From contig CM043952.1 in assembly GCA_014529385.2 (NCBI GenBank), forward strand, positions 57,644,119-57,708,118: a stretch of DNA of 64,000 nucleotides, in the 5' to 3' direction. The stretch comes from Adiantum capillus-veneris (taxonomy: Eukaryota > Streptophyta > Polypodiopsida > Polypodiales > Pteridaceae). Below the pieces are notes generated by a model. The model was not told the DNA's origin. It did not search any database and saw nothing but the letters and a program-made list of their open reading frames with translations. Below, piece by piece: positions 1-11,124 of this stretch; the first letter of the stretch is position 1, and each line of letters opens with the position of its first letter. The position numbers were made by a program, and so were the translations under genes.

Positions 1-11
1 TTCACGATGGA

Positions 12-314
12 ATGTCACAAGAGGGTACAACAACAACTTACACATTAAAGACACTATCACGCTTCTTGGGTGGACCCGTGCTGCCCAAAAGTGCAGATAA
101 AGTCATTCTTGTGGACAAAGTGTTTGCTAGAGATTGTTTTGGTTATTGCCGGGGCTATACAGGTGGTCAGGCAGCGTATTACTACACCTACACAACAATG
201 GCACTAGCTCTTGGCAGACAAAACCCGGATGAACTATTAGAGTATGGCAAACATCTCATGATTCGTTACAAGGGTGATGTGCCAAAAAATAGAATTGAAC
301 CTTCAAAATCTTGA
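12..314 (+). CDS. Small orphan ORF, unknown
   Basis: This is an open frame of about 100 codons with an ATG start. The product has a Tyr-rich stretch near residues 55-62 (AAYYYTYTT) and a basic C-terminal end. I recognise no family and see no signal peptide or membrane segment. It lies convergent to the transposase-like gene at 387-3187 and may be an exon of something that starts before the window, or a chance frame. No promoter or polyadenylation signal near it is convincing. Confidence 0.2.
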   Translation: MSQEGTTTTYTLKTLSRFLGGPVLPKSADKVILVDKVFARDCFGYCRGYTGGQAAYYYTYTTMALALGRQNPDELLEYGKHLMIRYKGDVPKNRIEPSKS

Positions 315-729
315 TACACTTCAAGTAGCAATTGTATTAAGAACATGTATTACAGAAATATTGAAATTTTGTACAATGTTATCCACTCAGAGTATCTTTC
401 TCCACGTGTGGTTCACATACACCACTATCTCTCTCCACCTTCGTCGACCTTCACGAGCACTGGAGTTGTTGTATGCCATTGATCTTTTAATTTTACTTTG
501 TTGTAAATGTTTGATGGCTTGTGCTATTGCTGAAGAGGCCAAGACTTCTTTTGCTTGCACTTGATGAATGATTCTACCATAGAACCATTCAAATAGTTCT
601 CTCAAACTGTTAGCCTTGATTCGAGAGATGCCATGTCGTGTGTGCCTGAAATAGGCATTTCTGGACATGTAATGAGACTTTTCCATCCCTTGGGTATTCC
701 ATATGGTCGGGTTCCCATACTTTTGTATA

Positions 730-1130
730 AAATATGGTAAATGATTGAAAATGATGCGTTGGATATGAAAATAGATTACTAAGAATGTTTTACACTCACA
801 TAGCTACACATAAAAGAGAATCAAAATACACAATAATACCATGTACTTAGTAATCTGGGTGTCTGTCCATACTGTCTTGAATGATTTCTTGAGAAGGTTG
901 AGATTCTATTGAACTTGTTCATATCACCTTGTAACTAGTCATCTTTGCCGCACATGAAAAATAGTATGTCTATCGATCACCAAACCTCAGCCTTCGCGTT
1001 ACGAGTAGCTGGTTCTTGATCTTTGATTGCAATATGTAGCTTTTTTCAGCTCTGATACTCTACCTTGCTAACATAAGATGTGTTATATATTCTTCCATGC
1101 TTTGTTAGCTTCGGATCTCATATTCCTAAG
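730..1130. other. No clear coding content
   Basis: This 400-bp stretch lies between recognisable blocks of the transposase-like gene. Translation shows only short broken frames. It may hold an intron or eroded exon of that gene. No repeat or RNA was seen. Confidence 0.3.
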
Positions 1131-2397
1131 GGTTTAGATAAAACCCTGCATGCCTTCACCCCACCGATGGATGGTTTGCATGGGACATCCTTCTCAGCAG
1201 TTGATCTCTTTTCATCCCACTGGATTTTCACATTGCCACCATGAAGCCCCATATTCGATAGTACCAATTCTAAGCACTGCAGGGCCATCTGTCACTCTGT
1301 TGAGTTCTTGATTTTCCAAGCAAACCCGATATATAAGTAGACCAATTTCTCCACAATTCTACAAAGGGCATGCATTGTACAGATGTGGAAATTCACAAGT
1401 GGTATTTTCAAAACCGATAAAAAAGTAGGGTCCTCAATGTGATGTGTTGGATCTTTTCTCCACCACTTTGGGTCCATGACCTTTGCAGGATCCATGCAAA
1501 ACAAACATGGTGACTTTTCCATTGCACCCATTCCACAATTATACATGCACTTTAATGTTTTGAGGTCACCTGCAAGATGCCACTGAACTTGAAAGTCTCT
1601 CCTTCCATCTAGACGTAGTACCTCTCCCTGGTTAGTCTGTCGATCAATCACCTTTGGAACATTAGTTTGATGGAACACCCAATATAGAATGTCATGATCT
1701 TCTTTCTTTACTTGCAACACAAAATAAATGAGACTTAAGAAGCCACCATATGTTAGATTATGATTGAACACTAAAATACAAAGGATCATCAGTGGGACAC
1801 TTTGAGAGGGCTCTATTCATCATTAAAGTAATAGTAACATGCTCTAGCTTCTTGTCTTTAACAAGCTCACACTCATCCAGTTTCAACACAAAATGTAATA
1901 CCCCTCGTGACTCTTCAAACGTGATGTTGTAAAACTCCACTATTCTCTTCTGCAACATCTGCACGTCCATACAAATATTATTGAACTCATCATATGCTAT
2001 GTTTTCTCCACGGCCAGTGTAAATTGCTTTAATATGAAATGGCTGTCCAAGATATTCTCCCTGTGCGTCGTTAAGTAACGGCCTCTCTTTCCAAACACTT
2101 GAGGATGATGGTAAAAGTTTGGACTTTATTCCCTTCTTAACAAAGATGGATGAGACAGATTTTTGTATAGCCGAATATCCTCTTTTTCTTACACCAAGTG
2201 AATCAAGTGTGCCTTGTATCTCTTTTGCAGGCACTGAGTTCTCTGAAATAAAGCGGTCCACTACATTTTGCTGTAGGACCTTAAACTTCTTGTCATGTAC
2301 TATATCTGCTGCAAGGCTTCTACTTATAAGTGGCTTCAACCTCTTTCCTATATTTGCTTTGGGGTCAATGTTTTCCTTGTCAGGATAGATTGAATCT

Positions 2398-2534
2398 CTA
2401 CATGAAGACAATGCATAAGTAAATAACAGAAAATTTACTTAACTAACACTATTTAGACACATGAAAACAATGCATAACTAGAAAAACAAAAAATTTACTT
2501 AACTAAGACTATTTAGTCAACCAAGAAGCATCAC
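2398..2534 (-). other. Intron of the transposase-like gene
   Basis: On the minus strand the upstream block ends ...ATTAAG before GTGATG, and the downstream block starts AGATTC after a CATGTAG acceptor. Removing the 137 nt restores one continuous frame in phase 2 (..GALR then DSIYPD..). This supports a real spliced gene rather than a processed copy. Confidence 0.6.
2401..2519. repeat. Two-copy tandem repeat, 60-bp unit
   Basis: Two units start CATGAAGACAATGCATAA (2401) and CATGAAAACAATGCATAA (2460). Both contain AAATTTACTTAACTAA and TATTTAG. They sit almost wholly inside the intron, so the duplication should be neutral for the product. Confidence 0.7.
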
Positions 2535-3394
2535 CTTAATGCTCCGATTCTTTTCTTAAGACCTCCGGATGCAACCTGCAATGTTTCAAGATTGCACAAT
2601 TTCTTCTTTCGGATACGACCACCCAAGATGGTGTCCTTCATTTGACAACTTTGTACCTTTCCTTTCAGTTCATGTACCTCTGTTTTGTGTTGCAAAATGG
2701 TAACCTAATCTGTAGAATACAAATGTGAAAGACGAACAATCTCACATTGTTGAGCTTGGAGAATGCCCTTATAAGTTTCATCTTGCCTTGTAAGAGATTG
2801 ACAATAACCCAAAAGGCCATTTTCTCTATCACCAGCAAAGGTCAATAAGCTTGTAGGATTGACAAATGTTGGAGATGCATTAGTCATTGGATTCTTAGGA
2901 TAGAAAGATCCTCTCGTCCAGATATCTATGTGTTTAGATCCCTGAGCTCTAAATGTGTCTATGGATGCGGGAGGTACATGTGTGTTTGTTTTACTCCGCT
3001 TAATCAATGGTTGGTACTCGTTGTCCAAATCAATGTGAAGGTGATATTTGGCTCGTTTTTGCGTAACATTTGTGCCATTTGAGGAGTGCGCCATTAGCCA
3101 AAGGTGTAGGTTTAATGAAAAGTGCGTACTTGCTGCGGCTTCATTCCTCCATGTTAGCCTCGTTCCTTCCATGTTGACGAGGTTCATTCAATGCAACTGA
3201 AAAGAAGATTATCCCTCAATCATTACGGATGAATGTTCAGAAGGGTAAAGAATCTATTAAAAGTACACTTTTTGAACTTTTACCATGACAGACCCGCCTC
3301 TATTATTCGCCATATTTTCTAGAGAGAGAGTGCGAAAAATACATTTTCTTAGAAGGCCCTCCAAATGACCTCCGAAATTTTCTAATGCTAGCCC

Positions 3395-4010
3395 CCATCA
3401 TTGGTGTTAAAGGCATGCTATCTACACGTATTGGCATTTTTGCTCATTGACAAGCATCACACCTTCAAACATATTCTTTGGCATCTGCAAAAAGTGTTGG
3501 CCAGCATATGCCTACCATCAAGATTGCTCTTGCTATGGTCTCACTAGAAAAGTGACCTCTAGCTAATCCAGCATGTGCTTGTTCTATAATTGGAATATAC
3601 TCGTCTTCATTTGCACAAAGACGTAAATGTTGATCTTTACTTCTCCGATACAATTGGTTCCCAATAAGATCATAGTCTCTTGCCTCAATTTCAATTTCTC
3701 TTTGACAGCGTTTACTCATATCCTCAGGAAATGTTCGGCTTGATAAGTAAGTAAATAGATAGTTACTCCACTTAGAAACAGATGACATTTGAAACAATGT
3801 TACATGAGGTATGGGTGTTTGTTTTTGACATTGAGGACAATCCTTTACAAAAGATTGAACATCACTCCTCATAGTCGGCCAAAATACTCCAAGTTGCAAG
3901 ATTCGTTGCATAGTTTGGTCTTTTGCAAAGTAAAGTCCTACTATGGTAACATGTGCTTGACTTAGATACTGTTTTTTTTCTTCAGGATTAATGCATAAGA
4001 GCAATATTCC
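3395..4010 (-). pseudogene. Element A integrase N-terminal region, doubled module
   Basis: Two related modules lie in tandem. The first (about 3966-3822) contains QLGVFWPTMRSDVQ and CPQCQK. The second (about 3590-3440) contains AHAGLARGHFS and GICWPTLFADAKEY. Each matches the zinc-binding HHCC domain that normally occurs once at the start of a Ty3 integrase. The linker ARDYDLIGNQLYRR between them matches the corresponding linker of element C. The region is part of a broken fossil. Confidence 0.65.
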
Positions 4011-5749
4011 ATCTCGATTTCTTCTGTATAGCCTACCAGCTAAATTGATACATAGCCGATTGCTCGATTAATCCGATTGTAATAGGAAGTGGTATTTGTG
4101 AATCCACTTGAGCTATTGTCATCAATGATACCATGTTTTCCGACCATCGAGGTATCATTTCTACGGAGAACAAATAGGCATCTTGTAGATCATCGTCAAC
4201 CAAAAGCTGATTGTATCCCAAAAGTCCATCTAAGAAGCTGTAATCTTCTTTTCCTGCAAATCGTTCCAAAACATGCTCAGTGATTGGAAGAGGAAAGTTG
4301 TCTCTAATGGTAGCTGCATTCACTTTTTTGAGATAAACACACTTGTAATTTTTCATTCTTCTTGGGTACTACCACAATTGGAGACACCCAATCTGTGTGT
4401 TCAATTTTGTAAATGAATTTGACTTCCTTTAGGTTTTAATCTCTTATTTTATCTTCCTGGCAAAAATGTTTCATTATACGTGTATGGCCTTTGTCTACTT
4501 GGCTTCACATCATCTCTCATGGGTATGGTATTTTGACAGATTTCAGGATCAACACCCTTGAGATTCTTGTAATACCAAGCGAAGATATCTCGGTAATCTT
4601 TTAGCAAGCTTAGAAAGAGCTCTTCTTCTTTCTTTGTTAGGTCGTTTGCAATGTAAGTAGGTCTAGGCTCTTCTCCTGGTTCAGCCAGGTCTATCTTTTT
4701 AGCGTTTTCAGGCCCTTCATATGACTCACCCTATTTTGTAGCTCCCTAACAGGTTGTTCGACTATGATTTTTCGATCTTGGAGAGTATACTTTTTGTAAT
4801 GGGATGGAAAACTCATTACATCCTTACCGTCCTCTTCCATGGTTTCCATTTTGGTTGTATATATCTCCTTCAAATCTTTTTTCAACTCTTGATATTTCTT
4901 TTTCCGCTCAACTCGTGTCATGATTGGCTTCTTATCTTGTTGGTTTGCTTGAGTATCCTTCCTTGAATTTCTCGATGTTTTAGACATTTTTGGATTTTTG
5001 TTTGAAGGATATCTGCCAATGATTTTTTCCTTGACACAATCATCTGTATCTATGTGCATCAGGAATTGTGTTCTGCTGGAGATTGATGGCATAGGTCGTG
5101 TTTCCACGTTTTTGTCTATACCATTTTTGTCTTCTTGATTTCTGGTTAGGCAAGTCAAAAAAAATTTCCTTGTCTTCTTTCAAGAGTAGCTTAGCTCTCA
5201 CATGTTCTTTTTATGACCCGAATCTTCTGAGGTAGTTGAGTGTTCATCTAACTCATCTATTTCATCGTAGTAGAAGCCTGAAAAGACTTGTTGAGCTTTC
5301 ATCATGTCCTTGGGTTCCTCATTCTCATCATCAATGTTGAGGGTTGAAATCATTTGGATGGGAATTATACCGTAGCCATCCTCATTGCAAAATTGAGTAG
5401 GCATAGACGTATTCATACATACATCCATTGTCGCTAAAATTTGAGTCCACTTAAATGGCTCAAACAAATGCTCTGGAAAGGGTTCAAGTATATATGCTTC
5501 GTCTGTGCAATCCCTTTATAAGACACATTCTTCTCCTTTTAAGCTCCCATTTTTTGAGGCCCCACACATCCAAATAGGAGTGTCTTTGTTTAACAAAGAT
5601 GGAAGCTTAGTTTTAGCCGAAGAGACTGAATCAAACTCTTGTATGGGTGTTTTCAAGACATCTCTATAAGTGTGATCCTTTAGATATAACCTTGTTATAG
5701 ATCTCACTTGCGTACAGATAATTGTTTTCCCAATCTTGGATAAGTTGTA

Positions 5750-6150
5750 CCTATCGCATGAAAGGTCTTCCCAATACGATTTCATAATTGAGTTTTTTCC
5801 CAAAGTCTACTATGGCAAAAGTATGTTGATATTCAATTTCACAGGAATTGACTATCACTTTTTCAAGCAGCCCTAATGGTCTCTCAATGTGTCCGTCAGC
5901 CAATTGCAATTTCATTCGAGTTTGTCTAATGGCTGGTTGTCCCCACAATTCCCATACTGCTTTCGTGGCTATGGCTGTGCCTGCTCCACTATCCAGTATT
6001 GTCATGGTTTCAATGTTATTATATTTCACTAGAAGGGTGGTGTTGCCTTCTTCCCCTTCGTAATATTCTCCAACTTTGTTCATTGTAACAGATAGAATCT
6101 CTTTGTTGTCCATTTTGTTTTTCAAATTTTCCAATTTTTTTGAGATTAGC
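5750..6150 (-). pseudogene. Element A protease domain (retropepsin-like)
   Basis: The translated block contains TILDSGAGTAIATK, RMKLQLADGHIERPLG and EIVLGRPFMR. This is the order of a retroviral-type aspartic protease: the catalytic LDSGA, a flap region, and the C-terminal LGRPF. The preceding NKVGEYYEGEEGNTT is also found before the protease of element C (NKVGEYCEGEDGNTT). In this lineage it would release gag and pol products. It is a fossil domain. Confidence 0.75.
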
Positions 6151-7090
6151 CCCGTTATCCCCACCTTCTCTAGGGTTTTTTCGTAGATCATTCCATAAAT
6201 ATGGTCTGAGTTTTAACAATTCTCCCAAGGTAAGAGTGCATTGGATGGGTGTAGACACGATTGAATGAATGTTTTCTACTTCTAGGGTCTGTTCAGCTCT
6301 TTTTAATTGAGTGGTCTTACACACTATGGATTCATCTTCGTTATCTCCCAAGTAAGAGGGTAATGTTTTCAAGGTCAATGGTTTCGACATTCCTGAAGCT
6401 TCAGATCCGCAATCCCCATACAAGGATTGTAAATCCATGTTCATATCAGAAGGTAGGTTATCCAACCAAACTTCCTCTATAGGAGCTGACTTTAGAGTTA
6501 GGCTCCCATCATTGATCTCTCTAACTTTTTCCCATAAGTTTCCTGGCCAATCTTCCTCTATGAATGGAATTTCCGTCTAAGGCATCTTCCCTATCCAACA
6601 CTATAAGTTTTGGTTCTTTTGTTTCAAGGTGGGGTTCTGCCACCACATCTGGTTTTTCTTTAGTGTCTCTTACCACAAGATCTTCAGGTTTTCCAATACT
6701 TTCAAGCTTGGGTTTTTGTTTTTCCAGTATTCCTTGCGTCATTCTTACCAAATTTTGATAAGCTTCCAGCTTAGCTGCTTCCATGTCTAGAGAAGGATAG
6801 TTTTTCCATTTGTTTTTTATGTTTTGGCCTGCTTAAGTTCTGCTTGTTGGTAGGCTTCCAAGGCTGCATTAATAGGCTCAAAGATTTTATCAACCAAAAT
6901 GGATCCTCCAGATTTCACGGTTGTTTCCTTGATTTCACTTCCAGTTTCTTTCACCTTTTCTTGGAATAGCTTTTTTTCTTTCTCCTCTATTTCAACCCGT
7001 TGTTTTTGTTTTCTCGTCTCATATCTCTTGCTTCTGCTTCTTTTGATCCTTTGAGAGGAAACTTTTGTATTTTCTAAATCATCAGAGCAG

Positions 7091-7095
7091 TTTTG
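7091..7095. repeat. Target-site duplication of E1, left copy
   Basis: TTTTG directly before the 5' LTR equals the five bases directly after the 3' LTR at 31857-31861. Confidence 0.85.
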
Positions 7096-7642
7096 TGTTA
7101 ACCCTTACAGCACACGGACACCCTATGCTCTATAAACGTTGTATTATTTAGAGTCAGGTACCGGGCTTGTCGGACCAATAGGAACAGGGTAAGGGTGATC
7201 GCCGATGACAGGCGCACTTTAACTGGAATATTCAAGGAGTTAGTTGGCTAAGTATGGGCGCCCAAGTGTGAATGGGGTGAGCTCATATAAAAGCCACTAA
7301 ACCTAATTTTTACTCATTCTCTCATTGTGCAATAGAAGTCGCTCTTGCTCCATCTCCACCTTCTCCTTCACCATCTCCTTGTGTGTGTGTGTGTGTACGT
7401 GTGAGAGAGAGTGTGAGAGTGTGTGTGTGATCGAGCGTTGCGGTGGCACGATGGCGGCGAGGCGGTTGAGCGCGGCGTAGCAGCGTCTCCCTCTTCTTCG
7501 CGGCGTGGGAATCCTTCATTCGCAACTACGCAGGAAGGTGAGTGACACACCATTCTTCCTTGTGAGCTTGTCTGTTGTATGACTGTGTGCTAGGAGCCTT
7601 TGTGGCTCGCACACGACGCGTAGCAAGTCCCTAGCCGTGACA
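7096..7642 (+). repeat. E1 5' LTR
   Basis: It begins TGTTAACCC and ends GTGACA, and is repeated at 31312-31856. It includes TATAAAAG at 7286-7293, a GT run near 7380-7397 and a GC-rich 3' part. Differences from the other LTR are nearly all transitions. Confidence 0.9.
7286..7293 (+). promoter_or_regulatory. TATA box in E1 5' LTR
   Basis: TATAAAAG lies about 190 bp into the LTR, with a matching copy at 31502-31509 in the 3' LTR. This is the expected place for the element's promoter. Transcription would start roughly 30 bp downstream. Confidence 0.6.
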
Positions 7643-8844
7643 TTTTTGGCACCGCTGCCGGGGAGGTGCTGCGCGTGAAGCTCCAATGGCGACCTGTAAA
7701 TTGTATTGAAGCTATTTTTTATGTAGGAAAGGCGCGGCTTAAGTTTGATTATTGTTGTTATGCAAAAACAGTACAGAAAGACACAATGTTGTTGACTGCA
7801 TTCAAGTTTTCTGTGTTCTGTTAAGCTCTGTTTTGCTAGTTCTATTAAGCTCAGATTTCAGCTTACACTGTTAGCATTTCTTGTGTTTCTACGTTTTCTG
7901 TATTTTCTCGTTTGCACTGCACAGTTTTGTCAAGTTTCAATTTTTTGCATTTTCTGTGTTTTCTGGTTTGTGCACAGTTAGGCGCACAGTTAGTTAATTA
8001 AGTAGGTTAGTAATTAGGTGAACCACTGATTAGCAGGTCAGTAGGTAGGTGAGATAGTAAATAGTTAGGTGAGGTCAACGCGCACCAAAACACGTACCAA
8101 ATAATATGCATAAAATAAAAAATAAAAATAAAAAAAATAATTTTTTTAAAAAAGTAAAAATTTAAAAAAATCGAAAAATAAAAACGTGAGTGAGGGGGAG
8201 GTTATAAAAACGGACGGGTTGGTTTGTATAAAAGTGAGATCGGGATCGGGATCATTTGACCCAATCCCAATCCCAATCCCAAGCCCAAGCTCAGGCTCTG
8301 TCTCTGTCTTATGATATTACCGTCTCACTCCTATATATATAGGCTAGACTCACAAGGAGGGAGTGAGGAATGTGGGATAAGTCCTACACTCTCCTCTCCT
8401 TCATTGCACACTGGGACTTGCTATTTGGAGCCTAGTTCCCCAGCTAGGAAAAGACTGTTTCGGGATTTTTTGGAGCAAAATAGAACCAAACGGTGGGCTG
8501 TACAGCACAACGCATCCCTCCTAGCGATACGCACGTTTCGAGCTATCACACGGCCCATTCCACGACACGCTCTAAAAAATCTAGCAAAAAAAACAAACAA
8601 AAAACACACAAAAAACTAGTCACAAGGCCTCCTAGAGCAGCTTTTTGACACCTTAGGGTATCAAAAGCACATGCACTTACGCTCTGGGCGGGTGCTAGAA
8701 CACGAGCATATTGAGGGTTCCTCTGTTCATACAGACACCCATTACCCATCCACGATAGGCTCTAGACCCTCAGCGGGGACACAAGGTAGCACCACCCAAG
8801 ACCCTAAAATAGCCGCTAGTGATTCCTCCTCCGACTAAGAAATC
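7643..8844 (+). other. E1 leader: A-rich tract, hexamer repeat, second TATA
   Basis: This is the untranslated leader between the primer site and gag. It holds a nearly pure A/T tract (about 8100-8180), a TATAAAAG at 8227-8234, short GATCGG and CCCAAT hexamer runs (8238-8283), and CTATATATATAG near 8331. The block from 8311 to 8619 is open but has no recognised product and is probably not coding. Confidence 0.5.
7647..7664 (+). promoter_or_regulatory. E1 primer-binding site
   Basis: TGGCACCGCTGCCGGGGA starts four bases after the LTR end. It closely resembles the TGGCGCCGTTGCCGGGGA-type site used by Athila and Tat elements and assigned to tRNA-Asp. Confidence 0.7.
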
Positions 8845-11124
8845 ATGGAAGCATACCCTACCCAAAACACTGAGAGAGAAGGCCATGCACCTCCCGAAGC
8901 TCCACAGCCTAGTACTAGTATGTTTAGCCGTTTCATGGAAACATTAGGTAGAGCTACTCGCTCGGAACCTGATGCAAATGAAGCACACGAAGGGGGTGGA
9001 GAAGTGGACTCTCCTTTCACATCGCACGTGGACCCCACACCCCCAAAGAGTGTCCATGTGGATATCCTGCCAACTTCTTACCAAGAAGGCCCTGTTGAGC
9101 TGCCTCCTTCAGAAGTTCCCTCTAGAGTACCGTTGGTGACAAGTAAAACCACGGGGAGCAACATTGCTTCTACCTCACAAGAAACCGTTAACAAGTCGAC
9201 TCTAGAAGGATTGTTCATTAATGATCATTGGACATACGACCTCCACACTAAGGTGTTGACGGATCTACACTCTGGCCACGCCTACCATGTAGGATGGATA
9301 GAGATTGTACAATCCACCTCTAGTGCCACGAGCATCGAAGATCAACAAAAAATGATCTGTAATGTTATCCATGGAATTATTCAATCAGAAAAGGCAAAAC
9401 CGAGGGGTAAATATACTCTCAACTGTTCCCATGAGATTTCTGGATACGAGCAAGGCTCAACAGCCTACTCTATCACAAATGGAGACTCCTCTAATGAGTC
9501 CCATGGACCCATCTTACGTCATTTCACCTGGGGTCTCTATGCAATCTTAGCCTCCGAGCGACAGCTTTAGCTTCCCTAACTTGGCTCAACCCTCTATTAA
9601 GGAAAACACAGTGCTCACTCCAGGGATAGGCCTGACAGAGAATGTACCGATGACATCTACGGTTAGCGCAGTGCCACTACCTAGTGTCATAGTACCTAAT
9701 ATGGGGCCTCGACCGTATGTGCCTCTAGCCCCTTATGCACACATGGCCCCCACACCTCCAATTGTAGCACTTGTTTATGCTCCTCGAGTGCCGCTCCCTA
9801 GCCCTTATCCGAGTGGACCTATGCCCGGTTATGTTCCATATCCTGCATCATCCACACATATGCCAAGACCAGTACCCGTCCCTCTCCCACATATGACTCC
9901 AAGAGTACCTCCACCGGCCCTGCCTCCTCACATAGGTGACTTGGCAGCGTTTTCTCAAACCATAGGTCGATCTATCGCGGAAAATATGCGTCATGCATCT
10001 GATAGAGAGCCTAGAAGTAAGGCAGTACAAATTGCCAAACTCATTCAAAAATTCAATGGGGACGAAGATGCTAGAAAACACATTGAAGTGTTTGAACAAG
10101 TATGTGATTCCTTAGGGGAACGCAACGAACTACATAAGTGCAATGCCTTAAGCTTGACATTAAGTGGGAAGGCTGGAGATTGGTATAGAACCCCAAGGGT
10201 GGACGAGAAAACAATCTACCCTACCCTTCGAAGGTTGTTTCTAAAGGAGTACATACGAGAAGGTGTACTTTGGGGTGTAGCATCTCAGTTACAGAAGGCC
10301 AAACGTAAGGAAGGAGAGTCAGTAAGGGACTTCATTAGTCGTCTAAAGCACTTAAACTCTCGCTGCCCTGTAAATGAGCGCTTCAACAATAACCAACTGC
10401 TTGATCGATTCATTCGAGGGTTGAGGAATGAAGGAATCTATAATGGACTAGTGATTAGAGGTATCACAGCCTGGGAAGATGTCACTGCCAATGCAATCCA
10501 ATTAGAGGACAACTTGATGATAGCAGGCATGAGGGTGTCTACTGACACGAGATCCACTAGCTCACAAGCCATTGAGTATGAACCCATGACTGCAAAGCCC
10601 ATTGCCAATGAGCCAAAGGTATTTGAGACATTCTTGACAGACCTCACCAAGGCAATCCAAGAGTCTCTTAAGGATAATCGACCCCCTCAAAATAGTCACA
10701 TGTATCCAAGAAGGGAGCAACAATGGTGTTCCATTTGCTTAGGTCCACATAGCACTAGTGAGTGCCCTACGTTTAGAGTAAAATTTAATGGAACTTGCAA
10801 CACATGTGGTAGGTATGGTAACCAAGCTAAGGATTGTTTAATGATCAAACGTATGATGGCAAATAGACCACCTGTAGCCTGGAAAGATGCACCTCGAGCT
10901 CCTGTATTGATGCCTGCTCCACCTGTTGAGAAACTACCGCAACACATGGTCCCTAGATCTCAAAATGTTGTACAAGCTACACCGCTACCACCTCCTGTGC
11001 TAGGACCGCAGCCCCCGCATCCAAGAGTCGCCCCTATGAACCAAGTGGGTTGCGAGCCATCTAATGCTTATGCAGATGGCCGTGAGGAGGAAATAGACAC
11101 TAGTATTGCCTACGGACTTGATAC
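8845..11124 (+). pseudogene. E1 gag, first part
   Basis: The N-terminal part (8845 to about 9570) is hydrophilic and Pro/Ser/Thr-rich. Next comes a Pro-rich stretch (about 9690-9930), then a capsid-like domain (about 10010-10520) with FNGDEDARKHIEVFEQ, GKAGDWY, ESVRDFISRLK and FIRGLRNEG, typical of the retrotransposon gag family. Two zinc knuckles follow (about 10729-10845): CSICLGPHSTSEC and CNTCGRYGNQAKDC. The protein would package element RNA in cytoplasmic particles. The E2 insertion interrupts the region at 11124. Breaks are present. Confidence 0.8.
11121..11124. repeat. Target-site duplication of E2, left copy
   Basis: ATAC here equals ATAC at 22386-22389. Only four bases match. The fifth base differs on both sides. 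Confidence 0.7.

Larger units (their letters stand above)
387..3187 (-). pseudogene. Transposase-like gene, multi-exon, decayed
   Basis: Read right to left, several blocks belong to one protein. 3187-2705 gives an N-terminal part, in frame with the next block but ended by a TAG at 2705-2707. 2704-2535 is a basic, coiled-coil-like block. 2397 to about 1760 includes an Asp-containing stretch (LDECELVKDK). About 1789-1130 carries HLAGDLK, a CLFCM cysteine pair and HICTMHALCR. About 730-387 carries HLPYFIQKYG followed by QGMEK. The intron at 2398-2534 has GT and AG ends and joins the frames cleanly. The junction near 1760-1789 is unresolved, and an in-frame TGA lies just left of 1292. The order of motifs (GD-K, CxxC, H-P-F--KYG, QG-EK) recalls a widespread uncharacterised transposase-like family seen in invertebrates and protists. 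That is from memory and the superfamily name is not known to me. Element A lies directly upstream and may have displaced its promoter. Confidence 0.5.
3395..7095 (-). mobile_element. Ty3 element A, 3' part (pol side)
   Basis: This is an old minus-strand Ty3-type fossil with many breaks. Its right side is cut by insertion of E1 at 7095, and the gag side reappears at 31857-33978. Recognisable parts from right to left are: a protease (about 6150-5750, LDSGAG and LGRPFM); an acidic then Lys-rich linker (about 5300-4750) with DCVKEK and HYKKYTLQDRKII, shared with element C; part of reverse transcriptase (about 4370-4200, KKVNAATIRDNFPLP); and the N-terminal region of integrase (about 4010-3395), with two successive zinc-binding-type modules. 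The left end near 3395 lies within integrase, so no 3' LTR was found. It is the same lineage as C and E1 by its protease and RT motifs. Age is old: it predates E1. Confidence 0.75.

Noticed and set aside
12-314. Possible relation of the first ORF to a pyridoxal enzyme such as SepSecS
   Set aside because: Only a vague run of Tyr and Gly positions matched. No lysine site or other motif was found.
8311-8749. Short frames on both strands in the E1 leader
   Set aside because: Low complexity, overlapping, and within an untranslated leader. No domain was recognised.
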